NCBI GenBank assembly: GCA_934613505.1
Contig: CAKTTB010000009.1
Span: 1 to 64,000, forward strand
DNA from: an uncultured Oscillospiraceae bacterium
Lineage (GTDB): Bacteria; Bacillota; Clostridia; Oscillospirales; Oscillospiraceae
Length of the DNA stretch: 64,000 bases
Reading direction: 5' to 3'
Position numbers and translations under genes: made by a program. Below are positions 52,426 to 61,116 of the stretch, in pieces. The notes under the pieces were generated by a model. The model searched no databases and was not told the DNA's origin. It saw only the letters and a program-made list of their open reading frames with translations. The stretch's first letter is position 1, and every line of letters begins with the position of its first letter.

Positions 52426-53496
52426 ATGGCAGAGCAGGTGACCAATTACCAATGCCCGGCCTGCACAGGCCCGCTGCACTTTGACAGCGCGACGGGAAAG
52501 CTCCTGTGCGACTACTGCGGCAGCAGCTATTCGGTCGAGGACATGGAAGCGCTCTATGCCGGAAAGGACGAAACGGCCGCGCAGGATACCGGCACGTGGG
52601 AACATGTGCCGGACGGCTGGGACACGGACGGCATGCAGGCCTACAGCTGCCCGTCGTGCGGGGCGGAGCTTCTGTGCGACGCATCGACGGCCGCGTCGAG
52701 CTGCCCCTACTGCGGCAACCCGTCCATTATCCCTGGTCAGCTGTCCGGCGCGCTCCGGCCGGACGCAATCATCCCGTTCCGGCTGGATAAGAAGGCGGCG
52801 GTCGACGCGCTCCGCGCGCACTATAAAAAGAAGCCGCTTCTGCCGAAGGCCTTTTCGGCGCAGAACCAGATTGAGAAGATCCAGGGCGTCTATGTCCCGT
52901 TCTGGCTGTTCAGCGGGGAAGCGGACGCCGATATCAGCTACCGCTGCACGCGCTCCATCACGCACCGCGAGGGCGAGTATGACGTGACCGACACGCAGCA
53001 TTTTCTCGTCCGCCGCGCGGGGACGGTCTCGTTTGAAAAGGTCCCCGTCGACGCGTCCAGCAAGATGCCGGACGCGAACATGGATTCCATCGAACCGTTC
53101 GATTACCGCGAACTGAAGCCGTTCTCCAACGCGTACCTGCCGGGATATCTGGCCGACCGGTACGACGTGGACGTGGAGGCGAGCGCGCCCCGCGCCGACG
53201 CGCGCTGCCGCGCGAGCTGCGAGAGTGCGATGACGCAGACCGTCACCGGCTACGCGACCTGCGTGCCGGAGCGGACGCAGATCAGCCTGCACCGCGGGAA
53301 GGCGGAATATGTGCTGCTGCCGGTGTGGGTGCTGCACACAAAGTGGAAGGGCAAAGACTATCTCTTCTCCATGAACGGGCAGACCGGGAAGCTGACCGGC
53401 GATCTGCCGGTGTCGATGGGGCGGTTCTGGGCGTATTTTGCCGGGATCGCCGGCGGAATGGCGGCTATGCTGTCTGTCCTCCTGTATGCGCTGTAA
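52426..53496 (+). CDS. Membrane-anchored double zinc-ribbon protein (YdjG-like)
   Basis: The 356-residue protein begins with two zinc ribbons (YQCPACTG...CDYCG, about 8-31; YSCPSCGA...CPYCG, about 72-98), then a long domain with alternating strands (about 105-325; YVPFWLFSGEADADI, YVLLPVWVLHTKWKG) and one C-terminal membrane helix (about 332-354). It lies 58 bases after the SPFH gene. TFIIB-type ribbon proteins of this shape are usually annotated only as zinc-ribbon proteins; the genetic context supports a YdjG-like role as membrane partner of the SPFH protein. Confidence 0.8.
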   Translation: MAEQVTNYQCPACTGPLHFDSATGKLLCDYCGSSYSVEDMEALYAGKDETAAQDTGTWEHVPDGWDTDGMQAYSCPSCGAELLCDASTAASSCPYCGNPSIIPGQLSGALRPDAIIPFRLDKKAAVDALRAHYKKKPLLPKAFSAQNQIEKIQGVYVPFWLFSGEADADISYRCTRSITHREGEYDVTDTQHFLVRRAGTVSFEKVPVDASSKMPDANMDSIEPFDYRELKPFSNAYLPGYLADRYDVDVEASAPRADARCRASCESAMTQTVTGYATCVPERTQISLHRGKAEYVLLPVWVLHTKWKGKDYLFSMNGQTGKLTGDLPVSMGRFWAYFAGIAGGMAAMLSVLLYAL

Positions 53497-53509
53497 GGAG
53501 GTGCCGGGA

Positions 53510-54322
53510 GTGAAACGACGGATCTTTTGTCTGGCAGCGGCGCTTCTGGTGCTGCTGGCGCTGTGCGCGCCGGTGCTCGGCGCGGACGGCGGGCAGACGC
53601 AGTACATCTATGACGTTGCGGGGCTTCTGTCCGCGGACGAAGCCGCCGCACTGGAGCAAAGCGCACAGCAGGTATCCGAGCGGTACGGCTGCGGCGTCTA
53701 TGTCGTGACGGTGGACGACTATCAGAATTACTATGAGGCGTCCGACATCGAGCAGTTCGCAGAGCGCGCGTTCACAGACCTTTCTCTCGGCCTTGGCGCG
53801 GAGCGGGATGGGATTTTGCTGGCGCTCAGCATGGAGGACCGCGATTACGACCTCTGCGCGCACGGCGATCTTGCAAATTATGCGTTTACGGACTATGGCA
53901 AGGGCGCTCTCGCCGAGCGCTGGTTCCTGGAGGCGTTCGGGCAGGATGAATGGGCGGCCGGAATGCAGCGCTATCTTGACGGCTGCGAAGCGTATCTGCA
54001 GCAGGCGGCGGACGGCGCGCCGTTTGACCGGGGCACTGACCCGGAGCGGCTGGCGGATATCCGCATTCTGAAGGGCATCACGGTCGTGCTGGTGCCGCTT
54101 CTGACGGCTCTGGTCGTGTGCCTGATTTTGCGAGGAAAAATGAAGACCGCCCGCGCGCAGACGCACGCGAACGCCTATATCCCGGCAGACGGCGTGCGCA
54201 TGCGCGAGCAGACGGACCGGTTTTTGACCGTCACGCAGACACGCGTGAAGGTGACCTCGGAAAAAAGCGGCGGGACCAGCGTTAATTCCGGCGGCTTCTC
54301 GCACAGCAGCGGAAAATTCTGA
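53510..54322 (+). CDS. TPM-domain membrane protein (YdjH-like)
   Basis: GTG at 53510 is the start: AAGGAGGTG overlaps the preceding stop with good spacing. The 270-residue product has a signal peptide or anchor (1-25), a TPM domain (about 30-170; VAGLLSADEAAALEQSAQQV, YVVTVDDYQNYY, DGILLALSMEDRDYDL), a membrane helix (about 203-220) and a cytoplasmic tail ending SGGFSHSSGKF. The Gly/Ser tail is common in TPM proteins. It completes the SPFH/zinc-ribbon/TPM set. Confidence 0.85.
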   Translation: MKRRIFCLAAALLVLLALCAPVLGADGGQTQYIYDVAGLLSADEAAALEQSAQQVSERYGCGVYVVTVDDYQNYYEASDIEQFAERAFTDLSLGLGAERDGILLALSMEDRDYDLCAHGDLANYAFTDYGKGALAERWFLEAFGQDEWAAGMQRYLDGCEAYLQQAADGAPFDRGTDPERLADIRILKGITVVLVPLLTALVVCLILRGKMKTARAQTHANAYIPADGVRMREQTDRFLTVTQTRVKVTSEKSGGTSVNSGGFSHSSGKF

Positions 54323-54387
54323 AAAACCGACACGGAATGGGCAATCATCCGGCTATCTGTTCATGACGGAAAGCTTTCAGGTTTGTC

Positions 54388-54554
54388 TGTAGGGGACGAT
54401 GCCTATCTTCGGCGCTAAGAGCCGCGCTGCGCGCGGTTGCGCCTCGAAACTAGCCTGCGGGCGTCGCATCGTCCCGGCAGAACAGGCTGTTTTTACGAAA
54501 GTTTACGGCAAATTCGAAACCTCCCTCGGGCCGATGTGGGCATCGGCCCCTACA
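54388..54554. mobile_element. MITE-like element with terminal inverted repeats
   Basis: The 167-bp stretch begins TGTAGGGGACGATGCC and ends with the inverse of TGTAGGGGCCGATGCC (15 of 16 match). It has internal pairs: GGGACGATGC with GCATCGTCCC (54392 and 54466) and GGGCCGATG/CATCGGCCC at the right end. No coding potential. It fills most of the 326-base gap between the TPM gene and the convergent glucosidase. Flanking target duplication is not evident. Confidence 0.65.
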
Positions 54555-54610
54555 AGCAAACGGGGCGGTTTTCTGTCCGAAACGAACAGTGCCGTTTCTT
54601 GACAATCTTA

Positions 54611-54641
54611 CGCGCCCGGCTTTCTTCGAAAGCCGGGCGCG
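54611..54641. terminator. Terminator of the GH13 glucosidase gene
   Basis: A 14-bp perfect stem CGCGCCCGGCTTTC/GAAAGCCGGGCGCG with loop TTC, immediately after the glucosidase stop on the minus strand. Confidence 0.8.
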
Positions 54642-54648
54642 CTGCTTG

Positions 54649-56298
54649 TTATTCGTACAGATACACCCGTGTCTCATACGGGCGGGTGAGGAAGCTGTCG
54701 GCGGTGTCGGAGACGGGATAGTTGCTCAGCAGCAGTGTCATGTCGGAAAGCGAGAAGTTGTACGGCGCGCGGAAGCGCACCGGGCGGTCGGTGAAGGAAC
54801 AGATGACGAGCAGCTTCTGCTCCTTCGTCTCGCGAGCGTAGACATACAGCTCGTTTGAGTTTTTATAGTAGTCCTGATAGCTGCCGTTTTGCACCACGGG
54901 CAGGCTCTTGCGCAGGGCAATGGCCTTTTTGTAGAAGTTCAGGATGGAGTCCGGGTCGGCCAGTGCAGCCGCGACGTTGATCTCTCTGTAATTCTCATTG
55001 ACATGGAACCACGGCGTGCCGCTCGTGAAGCCGGCGTTTTCCTCCGCGCTCCACTGCATCGGCGTGCGGGCAGAGTCGCGCGAGGCGCGGTGGAATAGCT
55101 GCAGGCGCTTCTCCTCCGGCCAGTCGGGATGCTGGTTGCGGGTCTGGACATCCTCATACAGGCTCGTGTTGTCCGGGTACCAGTTCGTCATGCCGATCTC
55201 CTGTCCCTGATAGATGAACGGCGTCCCCTTGAGGAACAGATAGCAGGCGGCGAGCATCTTGCCGCTCTCCACGCGGTATTTTTCGCTGCCGTAGCGCGAG
55301 ATGACGCGCGGATGGTCGTGATTTTCCAGATACAGAAGGTTCCATGCCCGGCCGTCCAGCTGCGTCTGCCAGCTGGAAAACGCCCGGCGCAGCCGCCGCA
55401 GCGAAAATTTGCGCGGCATGAAATCCGAGAAAAAGCAGTCGGCGCACATGCACTGGAACTGGATCATGAGGTCAATTTCATTCGTGTCGGATTCGGTGAT
55501 GTAGTCCAGCGCGCGCTGCGGCGTGACGAGCGGCGCTTCGGCGATGGTCATGCAGTCGTAGTTCGCCAGCACGTCGCGGCGGAACTCCTGCAGATATTCG
55601 TGGATGTGCGGGCCGTGGTTATAGAACCGGATGCCCTTGCAGACCGGGAACAGGTAGTCGTTCGGCAGACCCTGCCGCTTGGAGATAAACGTGATGACGT
55701 CCTCCCGGAAGCCGTCCACGCCGAGATCGAGCCAGAATTTGAGGATCCTCCGGACCTGCTCGCGCACGAGCGGGTTGTCCATATTGAGATCCGGCTGCCG
55801 CACGGCGAACAGGTGCAGATAATATTCCTGCCGCAGATCGTCCCACTGCCATGCCTTGCCCTCGAAGAGACTGTCCCAGTTATTCGGCAGCTTTCCGTCC
55901 GGCCGGGCGGGCCGCCAGATATAAAAATCCGTATACGGCTCGATGCGGCGGCGCGATTTCTGAAACCATTCGTGTGCGTCGCTGGTGTGGTTGACCACCA
56001 GATCCATGATGAGCTTCATCCCGCGCGCATGCAGGCCGTCCAGAACGACCTGAAAGGCCTCCATCCCGCCGTATTCCGGCGCAATATCCATGTAATCGGA
56101 GATATCGTAGCCGCAGTCCACGCCTGGCGACGGGTACAGCGGCGAAAACCAGACGCCGTCCACGCCAAGCCCCTGCAGATAGTCCAGCTTTTCATATACG
56201 CCCCACAGATCGCCAAGTCCGTCGCCGTTTCCGTCGTAAAAGCTCCGGGGCCAGATCTGATAAAATACTTTGTTTTTGTACCAACGTGTGTGCTCCAT
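54649..56298 (-). CDS. malL: GH13 alpha-glucosidase (oligo-1,6-glucosidase type)
   Basis: The 549-residue cytoplasmic enzyme has the GH13 regions: MDLVVNHTSDAHEWF, the nucleophile in GVDGFREDVI (about Asp196), the acid/base Glu in MTIAEAP (about 252) and the transition-state Asp in LENHDHPR (about 324). The start (YQIWPRSFYDGNGDGLGDL) is typical of MalL/trehalose-6-P hydrolase-like enzymes that release glucose from isomaltose or short alpha-glucans. No sugar transporter is adjacent. The upstream CG-centred palindrome suggests control by a LacI-family regulator. Confidence 0.9.
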   Translation of the reverse strand: MEHTRWYKNKVFYQIWPRSFYDGNGDGLGDLWGVYEKLDYLQGLGVDGVWFSPLYPSPGVDCGYDISDYMDIAPEYGGMEAFQVVLDGLHARGMKLIMDLVVNHTSDAHEWFQKSRRRIEPYTDFYIWRPARPDGKLPNNWDSLFEGKAWQWDDLRQEYYLHLFAVRQPDLNMDNPLVREQVRRILKFWLDLGVDGFREDVITFISKRQGLPNDYLFPVCKGIRFYNHGPHIHEYLQEFRRDVLANYDCMTIAEAPLVTPQRALDYITESDTNEIDLMIQFQCMCADCFFSDFMPRKFSLRRLRRAFSSWQTQLDGRAWNLLYLENHDHPRVISRYGSEKYRVESGKMLAACYLFLKGTPFIYQGQEIGMTNWYPDNTSLYEDVQTRNQHPDWPEEKRLQLFHRASRDSARTPMQWSAEENAGFTSGTPWFHVNENYREINVAAALADPDSILNFYKKAIALRKSLPVVQNGSYQDYYKNSNELYVYARETKEQKLLVICSFTDRPVRFRAPYNFSLSDMTLLLSNYPVSDTADSFLTRPYETRVYLYE

Positions 56299-56331
56299 AC
56301 CGGTTCTCCCATATCCTCCAAATTGGTTTCC

Positions 56332-56347
56332 ATAACAACGTTATTAT
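56332..56347. promoter_or_regulatory. Candidate LacI-family operator
   Basis: ATAACAACGTTATTAT is a palindrome with one mismatched pair and a central CG, as in MalR/LacI-type sites. It lies 33 bases upstream of the glucosidase start. The minus strand has TACAAT at its upstream edge as a possible -10. No LacI-type gene is in the window. Confidence 0.5.
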
Positions 56348-56456
56348 TGTAACATAACCGGCGAATTTCGCCATATGGAAACCTGAACAGATTTTCCGTT
56401 CCGCTTTCGTCAAAAATTGACACTTGCAGGGATACGGGTGCGGGCATACAATAATA

Positions 56457-56494
56457 AAAATCCCCCATGACACAGCGGCGTCATGGGGGATTTT
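56457..56494. terminator. Bidirectional terminator
   Basis: TCCCCCATGAC/GTCATGGGGGA with A4 and T4 flanks. It ends the phosphoribosyltransferase transcript before the glucosidase promoter. Confidence 0.88.
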
Positions 56495-56560
56495 GAATGT
56501 GACAGGGTTCGTTTTTTGTAAAGCAGTGCGTGATACGTACTGACCATGTTCGGTGCTGCG

Positions 56561-57118
56561 TTACGCCCTCACGGTGCCGTCGGCGTTGAAGACGGGGAGC
56601 TTGCCGAGGTAGGTGATGTCCGGGCGGTTCTGCGCCTCGCCCTCGGCCAGGACGGCCATGCGGCCGGCGACGGTGCCGCCTGCCTTCTCGACCAGTTCCT
56701 CCAGCGCGTGCAGCGACTCGCCAGTGGAGATGACGTCGTCGACGATGAGGATCTTCTTGCCCCTGATTTTATCGGCTTCCTCGCCGGACAGATAGAGGTC
56801 CTGATCGTGCTGGGTCGTGATGGAGCGGACGGTCACGTGCAGGGGATTGGTCAGGTAGACCTTGAGACCCTTGCGGGCGACAAAGTATTCGCTTGCGCCG
56901 GACTGACGGGCCATCTCGTGAATGAGCGGGATGCTCTTGGCCTCGGCGGTCAGCAGGTAATCATAGTCCTTGGGCGCGCGGGCCAGCAGCTCACGCGCGC
57001 AGGCGACGGTGATCTCCGCGTCGCCGAACATGACGAATGCGCCGATGTACAGATCGTCGGATACCTTACACAGCGGAAGCTCGCGGTCGAGACCCGCGAT
57101 GTTCATCTTATATTTCAT
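56561..57118 (-). CDS. apt: Purine phosphoribosyltransferase (Apt-like)
   Basis: The 185-residue type I phosphoribosyltransferase has the PRPP motif ILIVDDVISTGESL (about 122-135), TAEAKSIPLIHEMAR and a hood region typical of adenine-type enzymes. It makes AMP (or another purine nucleotide) from base and PRPP. It is divergent from the NCS2 purine permease at 57397, so import and capture of the base are paired. Adenine specificity is inferred. Confidence 0.82.
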   Translation of the reverse strand: MKYKMNIAGLDRELPLCKVSDDLYIGAFVMFGDAEITVACARELLARAPKDYDYLLTAEAKSIPLIHEMARQSGASEYFVARKGLKVYLTNPLHVTVRSITTQHDQDLYLSGEEADKIRGKKILIVDDVISTGESLHALEELVEKAGGTVAGRMAVLAEGEAQNRPDITYLGKLPVFNADGTVRA

Positions 57119-57164
57119 GCAGAACGTTCTCCTTCATGCGCTTGTCGCGTTTTTCCAGATAAAT

Positions 57165-57193
57165 ATTATACTTCCGGCTGCAGCGGTTGTCAA
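57165..57193 (-). promoter_or_regulatory. Consensus sigma-A promoter of the phosphoribosyltransferase gene
   Basis: Perfect TTGACA (57193-57188) and TATAAT (57170-57165) on the minus strand with 17-base spacing. Confidence 0.9.
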
Positions 57194-57292
57194 TTCCTTA
57201 TGCAAATTGTTATATTTTCGCCATCGGCGAACAAAATAGAATTTTTGTGCAGTTCCGTGAATTTTTCGTGAACTTTTTGTCGTTGGCACCTC

Positions 57293-57321
57293 TTGTTTTT
57301 GGGGCGGCTTTCTTTTATAAT
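57293..57321 (+). promoter_or_regulatory. Promoter of the NCS2 permease gene
   Basis: TTGTTT (57293-57298), 17-base spacer, TATAAT (57316-57321). Near-direct CGTGAA repeats lie just upstream at 57256-57271 and may be regulator sites. Confidence 0.7.
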
Positions 57322-57341
57322 CATATCTGTCAGAAAGTCAG

Positions 57342-57367
57342 GCGTCCTGAAAATCTTTCAGGACGCC
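57342..57367 (+). promoter_or_regulatory. Hairpin in the 5' UTR of the NCS2 permease
   Basis: GGCGTCCTGAA and TTCAGGACGCC form an 11-bp stem about 15 bases from the predicted transcript start and 30 bases before ATG. It does not match the purine riboswitch pattern and has no U-run; it may stabilise the 5' end. Confidence 0.5.
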
Positions 57368-57396
57368 GCCAAGAAAAGAAAGGAAGGATATTTTTT

Positions 57397-58800
57397 ATGA
57401 GCAACTTCTTCAAGGTCAAGGAGCATGGCTCGACCGTCCGCACCGAGATCATGGCCGGTGTCACGACGTTCATGGCAATGGCCTACATTCTGATGGTCAA
57501 TGCCGGCATGTTCGCCAGTCTCGGCACTGTGAGCTACGGCGCGATCTACATCGCGACCGCCATCTCCGCCGTCATCGGCACAGTCCTCATCGGCCTGCTG
57601 TCGAACCTGCCGCTCGCGCAGGCCTCCGGCATGGGTCTGAACGCATTCTTTGTCTACACTGTCTGCTTCACCTTCGGCCTGAGCTATGCGAACGCTCTCG
57701 TGCTCGTCCTCGTTGACGGCATCGTGTTCGTTCTGCTGACCGTCACCGGCCTGCGCAAGATGATCTTCGACGCCATCCCGGCAGCTGTCAAGACGGCGAT
57801 CTCCGCCGGCATCGGCCTGTTCATCGCCTTCATCGGCCTGCAGAACGCCGGTATCGTCGTTGACGACGGCGCGACCCTCGTCAACCTCGCTTCCTTCAAC
57901 GTCTTCTCCGGTGCTGCGACTTGGGCAACCATCTTCCCGATGCTCCTGACGATCATCGCGGTCTTCGCCATCGGCGCCATGTCCAAGAAGAAGGTCAAGG
58001 GCGCTGTCCTGTGGGGTATGCTCGGCGGCGCAGTTCTCTACTACGTCATCGGCCTTATCACCATCCCCGACTTCTATGCGACTGCTGTCGCGCCCAACCT
58101 GTCCTCCGACTTCTTCGGCGCGTTCAAGGACTTCGGCACGCAGGCGTTCGGCAAGGTCTTCACGGAAGGCTTTGACTTCAGTCCGTACATTGCCGAGCAC
58201 GGCATGAGCAACTTCATCGTCATGTTCCTCACCACCATGCTGGCATTCTGCATGGTCGACATGTTCGATACCCTCGGCACGCTGTACGGCGCATGCGCAG
58301 CCGGCAACATGCTGACCAAGGACGGCAATGTCCCCAACATGGACAAGGCCATGCTGGCTGACGCTGTCGCCACCTGCTGCGGCGCTGTCTGCGGCACCTC
58401 CACCGTCACCACGTTCGTCGAGTCCTCCGCAGGTGTTGCCGAGGGCGGCCGCACCGGTCTTGCCTCCATGGCGACCGCGGCTCTGTTCTTTATCGCGATG
58501 TTCCTCGCGCCTGTCGCGCAGCTCATCCCGACCTACGCCTGCGCCGCGGCTCTCATCTATGTCGGCGTTCTCATGATGGCGAACGTCCGCTCGATTGACT
58601 GGGACGATCCCGCAGCTGCTGTTCCGGGCTTCATGACCGTTGCGTTCATGCCGCTGACCTACAACATCTCCTACGGCATCGCTTTCGGCCTCATCTCCTA
58701 TGTCTTCATCAAGATCTTCACCGGCAAGATCAAGGAAGTCAACGTCGGCACCTGGGTCATCACGATCCTCTTTGCCCTCATGTTCTTCCTCACCCGCTGA
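57397..58800 (+). CDS. NCS2-family purine permease (AzgA/PbuG type)
   Basis: The 467-residue protein (ATG 57397, GGAAGG upstream) has the AzgA motifs STVRTEIMAGVTTFMAMAYI, ASGMGLNAFFVYTV, SAGIGLFIAFIGLQNAG, MVDMFDTLGTLYGA and GTSTVTTFVESSAGVAEGG. It is a closer match to the standard guanine/hypoxanthine/adenine permeases than the paralogue at 6133, which has shorter loops. It is divergent from the phosphoribosyltransferase gene. Confidence 0.92.
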   Translation: MSNFFKVKEHGSTVRTEIMAGVTTFMAMAYILMVNAGMFASLGTVSYGAIYIATAISAVIGTVLIGLLSNLPLAQASGMGLNAFFVYTVCFTFGLSYANALVLVLVDGIVFVLLTVTGLRKMIFDAIPAAVKTAISAGIGLFIAFIGLQNAGIVVDDGATLVNLASFNVFSGAATWATIFPMLLTIIAVFAIGAMSKKKVKGAVLWGMLGGAVLYYVIGLITIPDFYATAVAPNLSSDFFGAFKDFGTQAFGKVFTEGFDFSPYIAEHGMSNFIVMFLTTMLAFCMVDMFDTLGTLYGACAAGNMLTKDGNVPNMDKAMLADAVATCCGAVCGTSTVTTFVESSAGVAEGGRTGLASMATAALFFIAMFLAPVAQLIPTYACAAALIYVGVLMMANVRSIDWDDPAAAVPGFMTVAFMPLTYNISYGIAFGLISYVFIKIFTGKIKEVNVGTWVITILFALMFFLTR

Positions 58801-58812
58801 AAAAGCACCCCT

Positions 58813-58846
58813 CCGGGCGCGCCAGACTGGCGCGCCCGGCTTTTAT
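58813..58846 (+). terminator. Terminator of the NCS2 permease gene
   Basis: 12-bp stem CCGGGCGCGCCA/TGGCGCGCCCGG with loop GAC and a T-rich tail (CTTTTATTTTTT). Confidence 0.92.
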
Positions 58847-58916
58847 TTTTTCCCTCTTGACTTTTTCGTTCCGATTCGCTATGATACAGTTTCACCAGAA
58901 AACAGGGGGCGTTTGC

Positions 58917-59861
58917 ATGGAGAAAAAACCGTATATCGTCGGTGTCGGCGGCGCGAATCTGGATCTCAACGGCGCTTCAAAGGCGGCCATCCGCCTGCGG
59001 GACTCCAATCCCGGCCACATCAGCCTGTCCGCGGGCGGCGTGACACGCAACGTGTGCGAAAATCTCGCGCGGCTGGGCGCGGACGTGAAGCTTTTGTCCT
59101 GCGTGGGCGACGATGCGTTCGGCAGCTTCATCTGCCAGGCGTGTCAGGACGCGGGCATCGATATTTCCCATCTGAACCGCGTCGCGGGCGTCAGTTCGTC
59201 CATTTACCTGTCCATTCTAGACGCCGACGGCGATATGCTGATCGGCATGTCCGACATGACCATCATCCAGGAGCACATGCCGCAGGCTTACCTGCAGGCG
59301 CAGAAGGAACTTATCCAGGGCGCGAAGATCATCACGACCGACCCCTGCATGGGCGAGAATGTGCTTCTGCAGCTGCTGGATCTGTGCACGCCGGAGCAGA
59401 TCGTTTCCGTCGACCCGGTCTCGTGCGCGTATGCGCGCGTGCTGGCCCCGCACATCGGCCGCATCCACACGGCCAAGCCCAACCGCATGGAGCTTGAAAT
59501 TCTCGCCGGGATGGAGATCCGGTCGGACGAGGATCTGCAGCGTGCGGGCGCGCGGCTCATCGAAAAGGGTCTCAGGCGGCTGTTCGTCAGCCTCGGCGCG
59601 GAGGGCTGCTTCTATATGGACCACACCGGTCTTGTCCTGCGGCGGAAGCTCCGCCCGGTCAAGCAGATGGTCAACGCCTCCGGCGCGGGCGACTCGTTTG
59701 CCGCCGCCATGCTCTATGCCACGCTGAACGAATGGAGCGTGGAAAAGACGCTGGACTTTGCCATGGCTGCGGGGATCGCCGCGCTGTCGCATGAGCGGAC
59801 CATCAATCCGAACATGAGCGTTTCGCTGCTGGAAGAGATTCTGGAGGCGCACCGCATTTGA
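58917..59861 (+). CDS. psuK: PfkB-family kinase, probably pseudouridine kinase
   Basis: ATG 58917 is preceded by AGGGGG; the longer frame has no site. The 314-residue ribokinase-like protein has GGANLDLNG and the GG turn in LSAGGVTRNVCENLARLG, and ATP-site/catalytic motif NASGAGDSFAAAMLY with the base Asp (about 257). Next to psuG it should phosphorylate pseudouridine to pseudouridine 5'-phosphate. Confidence 0.88.
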   Translation: MEKKPYIVGVGGANLDLNGASKAAIRLRDSNPGHISLSAGGVTRNVCENLARLGADVKLLSCVGDDAFGSFICQACQDAGIDISHLNRVAGVSSSIYLSILDADGDMLIGMSDMTIIQEHMPQAYLQAQKELIQGAKIITTDPCMGENVLLQLLDLCTPEQIVSVDPVSCAYARVLAPHIGRIHTAKPNRMELEILAGMEIRSDEDLQRAGARLIEKGLRRLFVSLGAEGCFYMDHTGLVLRRKLRPVKQMVNASGAGDSFAAAMLYATLNEWSVEKTLDFAMAAGIAALSHERTINPNMSVSLLEEILEAHRI

Positions 59862-59893
59862 ATATGTATACCCATCTGAAAGGAGTTATTCAT

Positions 59894-60814
59894 ATGAATC
59901 TGAAAGATTATCTGTCTGTTACCCCGGAAATTCAGGAAGCCATCGCCGCCGGCAAGCCCGTCGTCGCGCTGGAGTCCACCATCCTCAGCCACGGCATGCC
60001 CTATCCGCAGAACGTGGAGTTTGCCCATAAGGTCGAAGAGATCGTCCGCGCCGAGGGCGCCATCCCAGCGACGACCGCCATCATCGGCGGCAAGCTGAAG
60101 GTCGGCCTGAACGCCGACGAGCTGCTCGTCATGTGCAAGGCCGAGGGCGTCGGCAAGGTCAGCCGCCGTGACGTGGCCGTCTATCTGGCTACCGGCCAGA
60201 CCGGTGCGACGACCGTCGCCACCACGATGATCATTGCTTCCATGGCAGGCATCCGCTTCTTCGCTACCGGCGGTATCGGCGGTGTGCATCGCGGCGCGGA
60301 AAAGACCATGGATATCTCCGCCGACCTGCAGGAGCTGGCCAATACTCCCGTCTGCGTCGTCTGCGCGGGCGCAAAGAGCATTCTGGACCTCGGTCTGACG
60401 CTTGAGTATCTGGAGACGCAGGGCGTCCCCGTTCTCGGTCTGCGCACGGATGAGTTGCCGGCCTTCTACTGCCGCACCTCCGGCTTCAAGCTGGACTACA
60501 ACTGCCAGGATGAAGAGACCGTTGCAAAGATCATGAAGGCCAAGTGGGACATCGGCCTCAAGGGCGGCGCCGTCGTCGGCAACCCGATCCCCGAGCAGTA
60601 CGCGATGGATCCCAATTACATGAACGGCATCATCGACAAGGCCGTTGCACAGGCGAACGCCGAGCATATCCACGGCAAGGCCATCACCCCGTATCTGCTG
60701 GCCCATATCAAGGACATGACCGAAGGCAAGTCCTTCGCCGCCAACCTCGAGCTGGCCTACAACAACGCCCACGCAGCAAGCAAGATCGCTGTTGCGTATG
60801 CGAAAATGAACTGA
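59894..60814 (+). CDS. psuG: Pseudouridine-5'-phosphate glycosidase
   Basis: The 306-residue enzyme (ATG 59894, AAAGGAG 8 bases before) has the family motifs ALESTILSHGMPYPQN, PATTAIIGGKLKVGL, TVATTMIIASMAGIRFFATGGIGGVHRG and the catalytic Lys in VCAGAKSILDLGLTLEYLET. It splits pseudouridine 5'-phosphate into uracil and ribose 5-phosphate. It forms a two-gene operon with psuK and completes breakdown of tRNA/rRNA-derived pseudouridine. Confidence 0.94.
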   Translation: MNLKDYLSVTPEIQEAIAAGKPVVALESTILSHGMPYPQNVEFAHKVEEIVRAEGAIPATTAIIGGKLKVGLNADELLVMCKAEGVGKVSRRDVAVYLATGQTGATTVATTMIIASMAGIRFFATGGIGGVHRGAEKTMDISADLQELANTPVCVVCAGAKSILDLGLTLEYLETQGVPVLGLRTDELPAFYCRTSGFKLDYNCQDEETVAKIMKAKWDIGLKGGAVVGNPIPEQYAMDPNYMNGIIDKAVAQANAEHIHGKAITPYLLAHIKDMTEGKSFAANLELAYNNAHAASKIAVAYAKMN

Positions 60815-60826
60815 TTTGAGATCCCC

Positions 60827-60856
60827 ATGGAGCGTATCGGTACCGATACGCTCCAT
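60827..60856. repeat. 30-bp perfect palindrome linked to repeat copy 3
   Basis: Identical to 5065-5094, centred on GGTACC, 12 bases after the psuG stop and followed by TTTCTT. As RNA it forms a 13-14-bp stem and may terminate psuK-psuG. Confidence 0.85.
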
Positions 60857-60870
60857 TTCTTATGCCACAC

Positions 60871-60996
60871 CCTTGGCTCTCCCTTTGGGAGAGCTGTCGC
60901 CGCAGGCGACTGAGAGGGGCCTTGCCGTCACGTTCCGCATTTCCACTCTCCGTCTTCGCTTCGCTCAGCCACCTCTCCCAAGGGGAGAGCCAAGGG
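60871..60996. repeat. Dispersed palindromic repeat element, copy 3
   Basis: CTCTCCCTTTGGGAGAG at the left, GTCGCCGCAGGCGACTGAGAGGG, variable centre, CACTCTCCGTCTTCGCTTCG and CTCTCCCAAGGGGAGAG at the right. Inverse orientation to copy 1, same as copy 2. With the palindrome it fills most of the 302-base gap before the peptidase gene; the remainder (61000-61116) holds only an AT-rich promoter-like stretch (TATGATAGAAT) and the ribosome site. Confidence 0.8.
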
Positions 60997-61116
60997 ATGC
61001 CCGCGCATTCCGGCAGAGGAGGCTTTTTCTGCCTTGGGCTGCCATTGCAGAAGCGGTCGGATTATGATAGAATAAACGCAAATCCAATGCCCGCAGGGGC
61101 AGAAAAGGAGCATACT

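Noticed and set aside
57322..57396. Purine riboswitch upstream of the NCS2 permease
   Set aside because: None of the conserved loop-loop or core pyrimidine features are present; only a simple hairpin is seen.
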